Shown: positions 14,331 to 22,529 of the stretch, piece after piece
How the letters are laid out: the number at the start of each line of letters is the position of its first letter
How positions within the stretch are numbered: position 1 is the first letter of the stretch
NCBI GenBank assembly: GCA_021771715.1
Contig: JAETOO010000019.1
Coordinates: forward strand, 18,192 to 82,191
DNA length: 64,000 nucleotides
Direction: 5' to 3'
Origin: Oscillospiraceae bacterium
GTDB taxonomy: Bacteria > Bacillota > Clostridia > Lachnospirales > Lachnospiraceae
Translations under genes and position numbers: made by a program
The notes under the pieces: model-generated
The model's input: the letters and a program-made list of their open reading frames with translations, nothing else
What the model was told of the DNA's origin: nothing
Database searches by the model: none

Positions 14331-15248
14331 CTACGGCATCTCCTCCAGCCATGCTGTCGTCCCGACCTGCCGCACACACCTGGCCGCGCAGTCGGTTCCG
14401 CGCTCGCAGCACTCATAAAAGCTCCTCCCGTCGAGCAGCGCCGAGATAAATCCCGCCACAAAACTGTCGCCCGCTCCGGTCGAGTCGACCGCCTGCACAG
14501 CCCGGCTGCCCATCTCAAAGCATTCCTCTTCTTTGCAGGCGACACAGCCCTTCTCCCCGGCCTTGATCACCACGTGCTTAACTCCCATCTCACAGATCCG
14601 CCGCGCCATCGCCCGGTATTCCTTTTCCCCCGTATAGTACGCGCCCTCATTTTCATTCGGAAACAGATAGTCGATGAGCGGCAGAACCTCCTCCAGATCC
14701 CGCAGTTCTACCTGACGCCAGGTCGGCAGCTTCGTATCTGCGCACACAATCGCGCCCTCCTCTTTCGCAGCCCGCACCAGATCACAGATGACCTCCCTCT
14801 GATCCAGCGGCGCGCGGAACAGGCTGGCGAGCGATACCACCCTGGCTCCCTTCACGACCTCCGCCCCCGGCGTATAGCCCTCCAGCATCGTCGCACTGCT
14901 GTTGACGGAACTGCGGCTCCCGTTTTTCTCCACCATCAGATTCGCGACCGGCGTGCAGAGCTTCCCGGATACCGTCACCCTCTCCGTGTCCACCCCGCGC
15001 CTGCGCACCTCGTCCAGAATCAGCCTGCCCGCAGGGTCGTCTCCAAGCCCGCACACCAGCCGCACCCGGCGACCCAGCCCGGCCAGCACAATCGACTCAT
15101 TCACCGCGTCGCCGCCCGTATTCAGAGTGATGCTCTCGGCCCGGTAGACCCGCTTTCTGTGCGGATTCTCCTCCCGTCCCCGCACGATGCAGTCCAGAAC
15201 CGCCTGCCCGATGCACACGACATCCCAAACCGTTTCCTTCTCTCCCAT
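14331..15248 (-). CDS. PfkB family carbohydrate kinase
   Basis: AVDSTGAGDSFVAGFI signature. Confidence 0.9.
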   Translation of the reverse strand: MGEKETVWDVVCIGQAVLDCIVRGREENPHRKRVYRAESITLNTGGDAVNESIVLAGLGRRVRLVCGLGDDPAGRLILDEVRRRGVDTERVTVSGKLCTPVANLMVEKNGSRSSVNSSATMLEGYTPGAEVVKGARVVSLASLFRAPLDQREVICDLVRAAKEEGAIVCADTKLPTWRQVELRDLEEVLPLIDYLFPNENEGAYYTGEKEYRAMARRICEMGVKHVVIKAGEKGCVACKEEECFEMGSRAVQAVDSTGAGDSFVAGFISALLDGRSFYECCERGTDCAARCVRQVGTTAWLEEMP

Positions 15249-15462
15249 ATTCGTTCTCTTACCTCGTACTTATTTTTTTATTGCTTCTTCCACTTTATTT
15301 CGCGGCGTCATCCACACGCTTTCCTCCTCAAGATTGTACCACACTCTTCCCCATGAAAAAAGTGATATCTTGCTTCTTGATGAGGATACCGATTTTCCGC
15401 TGCTGTTTCTGACAAAAAACGGGAAGCCGTATTTCCCGCTTCCCGCATAAAACACTCTGTTC

Positions 15463-16152
15463 TCACATCTTGAACCGATACCCGACCCCCCAGATCGTCT
15501 CAATGTACTGCGGCTTCGACGACTGCTTCTCGATCTTCTCGCGGATCTTCTTGATGTGCACCGTCACGGTCGCGATATCGCCGATCGACTCCATGTCCCA
15601 GATCTCCCGGAAGAGCTCTTCCTTCGTGAAGACATGGTTCGGGTTCTGCGCCAGAAACGTCAGAAGGTCGAACTCCTTCGTCGTGAACGCGCGCTCCTCC
15701 CCGTCGACCCAGACGCGGCGCGCCGTCTTGTCGATCCGGATCCCGCGCACCTCGACGACATCATTCTCCTGCACGCTGCTGTTCACGAGCCGCTCGTACC
15801 GCGCCATGTGCGCCTTTACGCGGGCCACCAGCTCACTCGGGCTGAACGGCTTCGTCATGTAATCGTCTGCGCCCAGCCCCAGCCCCCGGATCTTGTCGAT
15901 GTCATCCTTTTTCGCGGACACCATGATAATCGGCGTATTCTTTTTGATGCGGATCTGGCGGCAGATCTCAAAGCCGTCCACGCCGGGCAGCATCAGATCC
16001 AGGATAATCAGATCGAACTCCTCCGCCAGAGAGCGCGCCAGCCCCGTGTCGCCCTCATTCTCAATCTCCACCTCAAAACCGGAGAGCTCCAGATAATCCT
16101 TCTCCAGGTCGGCGATCGCCACCTCATCCTCGACAATCAGAATCTTACTCAT
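15463..16152 (-). CDS. OmpR/PhoB family response regulator
   Basis: MSKILIVEDEVAIADLEKDYLELSGFEVE..., winged-helix C-terminus; start at internal ATG overlapping downstream kinase style ATGA. Confidence 0.92.
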   Translation of the reverse strand: MSKILIVEDEVAIADLEKDYLELSGFEVEIENEGDTGLARSLAEEFDLIILDLMLPGVDGFEICRQIRIKKNTPIIMVSAKKDDIDKIRGLGLGADDYMTKPFSPSELVARVKAHMARYERLVNSSVQENDVVEVRGIRIDKTARRVWVDGEERAFTTKEFDLLTFLAQNPNHVFTKEELFREIWDMESIGDIATVTVHIKKIREKIEKQSSKPQYIETIWGVGYRFKM

Positions 16153-17636
16153 TTCACCGGTACCTCCTGATATTTTCTGATAACAAAACACATCGTCGTG
16201 CCCTCCCCGAGCTTGCTGTTCGCCCAGATCCTGCCGCCGTGATCCTCAACGATCTTTTTCACGATGGACAGCCCGATCCCACTGCCACCCTGCGCCGAGT
16301 TCCGCGACGCATCGGTCCGGTAAAAGCGGTCAAAGATCGACACCAGCTCCTTTACCGGTATGCCTTTGCCGTTGTCCTCGATCTCCACCTGGATGAAGTC
16401 TCCGACATCCCGGACGCGGAGCTGTACCTCCTTCTCCGCCTTGTCCATGTATTTGACCGAGTTGCCTATGATGTTGTTGATCACGCGCGTCAGCTGCTCG
16501 ACATCCGCGATAATCAGCGTCTCCGGCGCGACGGTATTGATATACGAAAACTTGATATTCCGCTCCCTCAGATCCAGCCCGACGTCATCCGCGCAGTCGT
16601 CAAAATACTCCGCGACATTGATCCGGTTGAAATTGTACGGAATCCGGTTCGTGTCGATCTTCGAGTAAAACGTCAGCTCATTGATCAACCGGTCCATGTC
16701 ATTCGCTTTCACGTAGATCGTGCGGATATACCGGTCCATCTTCTCCGGCGTGTCCGCCACCCCGTCCATGATCCCCTCAACGTAGCCCTTGACCGCCGTG
16801 ATCGGCGTCTTGAGGTCATGCGAGATATTGCTGATCAGTTCCTTGCTCTGGCGGTCAAACGTCTCCTTCTCCTCCGCCTGCAGCTTCAGCTTCTTGCGCA
16901 TCTCGTCGAAGTCCCGGCACAGCTCGCTGATCTCATCCCTGCCCGTCTCATTCAGCTCAAAATCAAAATCCTCGTTCTTGATCCGTTCCGTCGCCTCAGA
17001 GAGCTTTTTAAGCGGCGTGTTCACTCCCGTGTAGATCCAGATCGTCAAAAGCGCAGCGGTGAAGAACATGATAATGATGACAGAAATCACCAGATCGGTC
17101 ACCAGCCGCTTCGTCTGCACAATCATTTTCTTCGTCGAGGAGATAATGAAAATACTCCCCTCCGACCCGTCCGAGAACTCGACATCGAGCTGCTTTACAA
17201 ACGCCCGGACATCCTTTCCGATGTAAGAGCCTCCGTCCGACGAGCTGCGGAACTCCCGGAAGGCGGGGAGCTCCTCAAAAAGCTTCTCCACATTCTCCGA
17301 CGTGCCGCTGTAATACAGACTTTTGTCTTTTCTGACCAGCAGATACGAGGGCTTATCCTCCATGCTCCGGTTTACCTTATCCAGATACTCCTTGTCCAGG
17401 AACCGGTCCGCATCCTTCTCCGCCTGCAGCTTCAGTCCCTCGAACACCATCTCTGTCGACTTTCCGATCAGCTGCATCGAGTCAGAGAGATTCTCCAGCG
17501 ACATCGGCACTCCGTAGCTCTCCTCAATCGCGTTCATCTGATACCGTGTGAAACCGAAAAAGGCGATGCCGAACATCAAAAACGGCACAAATAAGATCAC
17601 AAAAAAGGCGATAATCAGCCTCGTCTTCAGCTTCAT
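16149..17636 (-). CDS. HAMP-containing sensor histidine kinase
   Basis: ISHDLKTPITAVKGYVEGI H-box, GSGIGLSIVKKIVEDHGG G-box. Confidence 0.93.
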   Translation of the reverse strand: MKLKTRLIIAFFVILFVPFLMFGIAFFGFTRYQMNAIEESYGVPMSLENLSDSMQLIGKSTEMVFEGLKLQAEKDADRFLDKEYLDKVNRSMEDKPSYLLVRKDKSLYYSGTSENVEKLFEELPAFREFRSSSDGGSYIGKDVRAFVKQLDVEFSDGSEGSIFIISSTKKMIVQTKRLVTDLVISVIIIMFFTAALLTIWIYTGVNTPLKKLSEATERIKNEDFDFELNETGRDEISELCRDFDEMRKKLKLQAEEKETFDRQSKELISNISHDLKTPITAVKGYVEGIMDGVADTPEKMDRYIRTIYVKANDMDRLINELTFYSKIDTNRIPYNFNRINVAEYFDDCADDVGLDLRERNIKFSYINTVAPETLIIADVEQLTRVINNIIGNSVKYMDKAEKEVQLRVRDVGDFIQVEIEDNGKGIPVKELVSIFDRFYRTDASRNSAQGGSGIGLSIVKKIVEDHGGRIWANSKLGEGTTMCFVIRKYQEVPVK

Positions 17637-17770
17637 AGCTCACGCGCACCCCTTTCCACGGCCTGTATCAAACCATTACCTTGAGTATAGCACACAGAAT
17701 ATTTGATTGCATCTAAACATTGAAAGATATTTCTAAACTTTTTATAAAAGAGAAAGTTAGTGGTGGATTC

Positions 17771-18030
17771 CCGGACGAGAAGATACCAGGGCCGCACCGA
17801 AGTTCCAAATCGCTCGTCTACAAACACTAAGATCCCAGAATACCTGCGCAGCTGCCGCGGGCAACTCGCGACAGGCGCCTGATGCGCCTGCCGCTCAGAC
17901 AGTGCCCGCTAAAAATCCTGCTTGAACGCAGGATTTTTACATCTGCTCCGGTATCCTGTGACCTAAGTGTTTGTAAAGACTCGCTACAGTCACTTCGGTG
18001 CGGCCCTGGTATCTTCTCTGACGGTGGTAA
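17771..18030. repeat. Large imperfect palindromic (MITE-like or structured-RNA) element
   Basis: 25-bp perfect arms agaagataccagggccgcaccgaag (17778-17802) and cttcggtgcggccctggtatcttct (17993-18017), further inner complementarity, and an internal 11-bp hairpin aaaaatcctgc-ttgaac-gcaggattttt (17911-17938). Confidence 0.85.
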
Positions 18031-18210
18031 ACCGGGATAATACCTACATAGTAGAATTAAAAAATTTAGGCACTTACAAACGAAATCTTGCGCAAAATGG
18101 CAAAATTCTTGGTTTCGGTTTATCCGGGTTAGGTTAGATGTATAGGAATGTGGAATCGGAATATTTAACTGGCATAGTACTATGATACTTTAAAAAGAGC
18201 AAACGTAAAA

Positions 18211-18263
18211 ATAACCCCGAAAGACAGAAAGCTTTTTATTTCTTTCAATTCGTTCGGGGCTAT
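18211..18263 (-). terminator. metK terminator
   Basis: aataaccccgaa ... ttcggggctatt inverted repeat downstream of metK. Confidence 0.55.
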
Positions 18264-18284
18264 TGTTTGTGTATAAGATTACGC

Positions 18285-19481
18285 TTAAAGGTAGCTGCGG
18301 AGCATCTCTGCCTTGTCGAGCTTCTCCCACGGGAGGTCGAGGTCGCTGCGGCCGAAGTGGCCGTAGGCGGCTGTCTGCTTGTAGATCGGGCGGCGCAGGT
18401 CGAGCATCTTGATGATGCCTGCCGGGCGGAGGTCGAAGTGCTCCCGGACGATCTCGGTCAGCTTCTCATCGGAAAGCCTGCCGGTGCCGAAGGTGTCGAT
18501 CATGATCGAGGTCGGGCGCGCGACGCCGATCGCGTAGGAGAGCTGGATCTCGCACTTGTCCGCGAGGCCGGCTGCGACGATGTTCTTCGCCACATAGCGC
18601 GCTGCGTACGCTGCGGAGCGGTCTACTTTGGTGCAGTCCTTACCGGAAAATGCCCCGCCGCCGTGGCGCGCGTATCCGCCGTACGTGTCGACGATGATCT
18701 TCCGGCCGGTCAGTCCGCTGTCGCCGTGCGGTCCGCCGATCACAAAGCGGCCGGTCGGATTGATAAAGAACTTCGTGTTCGCATCGACCATCTCCCTGGG
18801 AAGGATCGGATCAAAGACGTACTTGCGGATGTCCTCATGAATCTGCTCCTGGGACACCTCCGGGTCGTGCTGCGTCGAGAGCACCACCGCGTCCAGCCGG
18901 GACGGCTTTCCGTTCTCATCGTACTCTACCGTCACCTGTGTCTTTCCGTCCGGGCGCAGATACGTGAGCGTGCCGTCCTTGCGCACCTTCGTCAGCTGCA
19001 GCGCCAGCTTCTGCGCCAGAGCGATCGGGTACGGCATATACTCCTCCGTTTCATTTGTCGCATAGCCGAACATCATGCCCTGATCGCCCGCGCCGATCGC
19101 CTCGATCTCATCGTCCGTCATCTGGTTTTCCTTCGCCTCGAGCGCCTTGTCCACTCCCATCGCGATATCGGTCGACTGCTCGTCGATCGCTGTGATCACG
19201 CCGCACGTATCCGCATCGAATCCGTACTTTCCTCTCGTGTACCCGATCTCCCGCACCGTGTCGCGCACGATCTTCTGAATATCCACATATGCATTTGTGG
19301 TAATCTCACCCATCACGAGCACAAGTCCTGTCGTCGTGGCCGTCTCGCACGCCACACGGCTCATCGGATCCTGCTCCAGCAGCGCATCCAGAATCGCATC
19401 AGAGATCTGGTCGCACATCTTGTCCGGATGTCCCTCGGTAACTGACTCTGAGGTAAATAATCTTCTGTCCATTCTCGTCAT
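18285..19481 (-). CDS. metK: S-adenosylmethionine synthetase
   Basis: [45 protein letters not shown]. Confidence 0.98.
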   Translation of the reverse strand: MTRMDRRLFTSESVTEGHPDKMCDQISDAILDALLEQDPMSRVACETATTTGLVLVMGEITTNAYVDIQKIVRDTVREIGYTRGKYGFDADTCGVITAIDEQSTDIAMGVDKALEAKENQMTDDEIEAIGAGDQGMMFGYATNETEEYMPYPIALAQKLALQLTKVRKDGTLTYLRPDGKTQVTVEYDENGKPSRLDAVVLSTQHDPEVSQEQIHEDIRKYVFDPILPREMVDANTKFFINPTGRFVIGGPHGDSGLTGRKIIVDTYGGYARHGGGAFSGKDCTKVDRSAAYAARYVAKNIVAAGLADKCEIQLSYAIGVARPTSIMIDTFGTGRLSDEKLTEIVREHFDLRPAGIIKMLDLRRPIYKQTAAYGHFGRSDLDLPWEKLDKAEMLRSYL

Positions 19482-19588
19482 CCTTTCTCTGTCTGAACGG
19501 TCGTGCCGGTTGCGGCAGCCGTCTGTCTGAAATGCTTTTTCTCATCCTCCGGTATGCAAACGATCCGCGCAGAAAACAAACTTCTGCT

Positions 19589-19620
19589 GCAGGCATGGCT
19601 ACTTGGCTCGTTGCTCGCGG
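19589..19620 (-). repeat. Copy of a dispersed about 32-bp repeat ccgcgagcaacgagccaagtagccatgcctgc
   Basis: Near-identical to 48798-48829 on plus strand. Confidence 0.6.
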
Positions 19621-19624
19621 GAAT

Positions 19625-19647
19625 AAAAAAATCCACCGAAAAGGCGG
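19625..19647 (-). terminator. Terminator of the SAM riboswitch expression platform
   Basis: minus strand tccgcc-ttttc-ggtgga-tttttt. Confidence 0.8.
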
Positions 19648-19673
19648 ACTCAATCATTCAATCATCAAATCCC

Positions 19674-19771
19674 CTTATTGTTCGAGTTCACTCGCTCAGG
19701 CTGGCACCTTCCATAGCTGGGGTTGCCGTGGCTTCACAGATCCTATGTATCTCCACCACTCTGAATAAGAG
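19674..19771 (-). promoter_or_regulatory. SAM-I (S box) riboswitch upstream of metK
   Basis: minus strand ctcttattcagagtggtggagatacataggatctgtgaagccacggcaaccccagctatggaaggtgccagcctgagcgagtgaactcgaacaataag: P1 pairing (cttatt/aataag), aGAGTGGTGGAG, GAAGCCACGGCAACC and GGTGCcA.CC core; adjacent terminator and metK. Confidence 0.92.
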
Positions 19772-19904
19772 AAAAGCATTTATGTACTTGCACGTTATAA
19801 GCTACAGCGTTTCTTGGTATTTGTCAATAGTATTTTTTACTATTTGTTCCTCTTTCTGCAATCTTCCCTTACAGTGAACTGCTAAATATTTTTTATATAG
19901 TTAG

Positions 19905-19933
19905 TTGAAATAATTAACAATATGTGTTATTAT
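19905..19933 (+). promoter_or_regulatory. Sigma-A promoter for small toxin gene (TTGAAA-17-TATTAT)
   Basis: Direct reading, 17-bp spacer. Confidence 0.7.
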
Positions 19934-19981
19934 GATTCTGTTGTCACACCCTATTCCGACAACGGAAAGGAGGTGTTTGAC

Positions 19982-20074
19982 ATGAATGAGATATTTTCAT
20001 TCATACTTGCCATCGCAGCAGGTGTGATGTGTCATCTCATCTGCAAATGGCTGGATGGCAGGCACAACAAGTGA
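19982..20074 (+). CDS. Fst/Ldr-like type I toxin candidate, 30 aa (MNEIFSFILAIAAGVMCHLICKWLDGRHNK)
   Basis: ATG with aaaggaggtg RBS; single TM helix followed by WLD-x-R and charged tail as in Fst toxins; too short for the supplied ORF track. Confidence 0.75.
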   Translation: MNEIFSFILAIAAGVMCHLICKWLDGRHNK

Positions 20075-20084
20075 CAGCCAGCCT

Positions 20085-20160
20085 GAGCAAGACGAATCCC
20101 CCGGAGCCACAACCTCCGGGGGATTCTGTTTTGGTGCTCGACATGAATGATATTTTCAAC
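20085..20160 (-). ncRNA. Predicted antisense antitoxin RNA (about 70-75 nt, ends approximate)
   Basis: Interval between the convergent promoter and the shared hairpin; contains the complement of direct repeat DRb. Confidence 0.5.
20094..20126. terminator. Bidirectional terminator candidate of the toxin/antisense locus
   Basis: Perfect 13-bp stem gaatcccccggag / ctccgggggattc with 7-nt loop, T-rich on plus side (tgtttt); only a weak U-rich tail on the minus side. Confidence 0.75.
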
Positions 20161-20166
20161 ACTGAC

Positions 20167-20195
20167 AGTATAGCATATGTCCTTTCCTTTCACAA
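20167..20195 (-). promoter_or_regulatory. Convergent sigma-A promoter (TTGTGA-17-TATACT) for antisense RNA
   Basis: Direct reading on minus strand, 17-bp spacer. Confidence 0.65.
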
Positions 20196-20349
20196 GATCC
20201 TCAATTCTAAAATTTTTTTTATGAAATCTCCTGTTTTCCTTTTTTTGTGTTGCATTATATGTGATATTGGAACCACATTTTTTCGCTCGCCGTTTCTCTT
20301 CCTTTGCTTTTCTTCGCGAACCTTCACGGATTTTTCTCACAAAATTTCT

Positions 20350-21075
20350 TCACAAAGTTTTTTTCACGAACCGTTCCACAATATACTGGTTTGCCTCCAG
20401 CTCCTGCGCGTCATTGAGCGGGGACATCTCTGCCTTGCCGTACTTGCGCTCCAGCGCCCGGCGGATCAGAAGATCGCTGATCTGCGGGTTTTTCGGGAGC
20501 AGCGGGCCGTGCAGGTAGGTTCCGATCACATTTTTATACAGAACGCCCTCCTGCCCATCCTCCCCGTTATTTCCAAAGCCGAACAGCACCTTGCCGAGCG
20601 GCTGATTGTCGTTGATATAGGTGCGGCCGCCGTGGTTCTCGAAGCCGACGATCGGCGCCTCCATCTGATCATTCTGAATCACGATATTTGAGATCAGGCG
20701 CGGACTGCCCTGCTCCGTGTAGAGATCTACCAGCGAGAGCCCCTCGATCCGCCCGTCGTCTGTGTCATAGTAATGTCCGAGCAGCTGATACCCGCCGCAG
20801 ACCGCGATCACCACACCGCCGTCCTCGACGTAGCCTTGAAAATCCTTCTGAATCGCCTTCAGCCTCTCGCAGACCAGCATCTGCTCCCGGTCCGAGCCTC
20901 CGCCCAAAAGAACGATATCCAGCGCGTTAAAATCGATCGCATCCGTGATCTGGAACTCCCGGACCTCGGCCTCGATCCCGCGCCACTCGCAGCGTTTCCG
21001 CATGCACTGAATATTCCCCCGGTCCCCGTACAAATTCAGTAAATCCGGATATAGATGTCCTATCGTAACCTTCAT
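20350..21075 (-). CDS. gatD: Type 1 glutamine amidotransferase, lipid II isoglutaminyl synthase subunit GatD-like
   Basis: TIGHLYPDLLNLYGDRGNI, AVCGGYQLLG, NHGGRTY; adjacent to MurT-like gene. Confidence 0.88.
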   Translation of the reverse strand: MKVTIGHLYPDLLNLYGDRGNIQCMRKRCEWRGIEAEVREFQITDAIDFNALDIVLLGGGSDREQMLVCERLKAIQKDFQGYVEDGGVVIAVCGGYQLLGHYYDTDDGRIEGLSLVDLYTEQGSPRLISNIVIQNDQMEAPIVGFENHGGRTYINDNQPLGKVLFGFGNNGEDGQEGVLYKNVIGTYLHGPLLPKNPQISDLLIRRALERKYGKAEMSPLNDAQELEANQYIVERFVKKTL

Positions 21076-21147
21076 CGTGCACCTCTGTATATTCCCGCAA
21101 ACAACGAACCAAGTTACTTGATATCTCATTGCTTACCGCAGGGTATT

Positions 21148-22494
21148 TCATTTCATCCCGGCCAGAATATTTCTCGTCGAGAACAGCGCCGTGTAATTGA
21201 CCAGCACGTACAGGTTCCCGCAGCCGTCCTCAATCCGCTTTCGGATCGCCGTCTCGACGTCCGCGATCAGCTCCGAGTGAATGTCCACATACTTCATCCT
21301 CAGCCGCATATCCTGGCACCGGATCCCGCTGACCGTGATCGATCGCACCTGCGGGTCCGCGAACCGGTCAAAGTCGACGTCCCACAACCACGAGATGTCC
21401 GTCCCGTCCTGCGCATTGTCGTTGATCACGATGATCAGGTCCTTCTCCCGCTGATCCTCCATTACCGCCGAGATATTCTGGTTGAATCCCGCCGGATTCT
21501 TCGCGAGATTCAAAATGACCTCCGTCCCGCGGATACTGAAATGCTCCATCCGGCCATTCTGCGGGTTGAAGTCGCGCAGCACCCGGTCAAACTGTCCCAG
21601 AGACAGCCCTGCCGTCCGCGCCGCGCTGTACGCCGCGAGGATATTATAGATATTATAAAAGCCCTTATAGTTTGCCTGGATATGGCGCACCTGATCCGTC
21701 GCTCTCTCCCTCACATCAAATGCCAGCCCTTCCGTCATGTCGATATGCGACGCCTCAAAATCGACCTCGGGCCGCGCGAAGCCGCACTTCGGACAGTGGT
21801 ACATGCCGAGCTGGCTGTAGTGATAGTAATCGTACTCCAGCCGCTCCCCGCACCGCTTGCAGAATCTTCCCTCCCGGATCTCTCCAGTCTCCTTCGTCGG
21901 AAATACCTGCTCCGTGATCCCGTACGTCACAGCCTCGTTGCCGCTCTCCATCGCGAGGTACGCGGAGAGCGCGTCGTCCCCGTTCACGATCACCTTCATC
22001 TTCGGGGCCATCTTCATCGCCCGGTCGAGCAGATTCATCGTGATGTCGATCTCCCCGTAACGGTCGAGCTGGTCCCGGAACAGATTCGTCAGCACCATGT
22101 AGTTCGGCTGAAAATGCGGGAACACGCGCACCGTCGAGGCCTCGTCGATCTCGATGCACGCGTAGTCTGCATCCAGCCGCCCATTGCACTTCGCTGCCAG
22201 CACGAAAGCGGCAGCCACACCGTCGAGCATATTCGAACCGGTGTGGTTGCAGACGAGCTTCTTGCCCTCCGACTCGATCGCCGAGCACAGCAGATTATTT
22301 GTAGTTGTCTTTCCGTTTGTGCCGCAGACCACAAAAATATTCCCGCGCACCTGCGCCGACAGATCCCTGAGGATATTCGGGTCTATCCGAAGCGCAATCC
22401 GGCCGGACATGGTCACACCCTGCTTTCCGGCCAGCCTGCAGGCGACGCTGACAAGCTTCGCGGTCCAAACGGCGATCAGCCTTCGTACTCCCAT
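21148..22494 (-). CDS. murT: Mur ligase family protein MurT
   Basis: VCGTNGKTTTNNLL, zinc-ribbon CxxC pairs (CKRCGERLEYDYYHYSQLGMYHCPKCGF), gatD neighbour. Confidence 0.9.
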   Translation of the reverse strand: MGVRRLIAVWTAKLVSVACRLAGKQGVTMSGRIALRIDPNILRDLSAQVRGNIFVVCGTNGKTTTNNLLCSAIESEGKKLVCNHTGSNMLDGVAAAFVLAAKCNGRLDADYACIEIDEASTVRVFPHFQPNYMVLTNLFRDQLDRYGEIDITMNLLDRAMKMAPKMKVIVNGDDALSAYLAMESGNEAVTYGITEQVFPTKETGEIREGRFCKRCGERLEYDYYHYSQLGMYHCPKCGFARPEVDFEASHIDMTEGLAFDVRERATDQVRHIQANYKGFYNIYNILAAYSAARTAGLSLGQFDRVLRDFNPQNGRMEHFSIRGTEVILNLAKNPAGFNQNISAVMEDQREKDLIIVINDNAQDGTDISWLWDVDFDRFADPQVRSITVSGIRCQDMRLRMKYVDIHSELIADVETAIRKRIEDGCGNLYVLVNYTALFSTRNILAGMK

Positions 22495-22529
22495 CCTGTA
22501 TGCTCACACTTCCTTCTTCTGTTCTTCAA

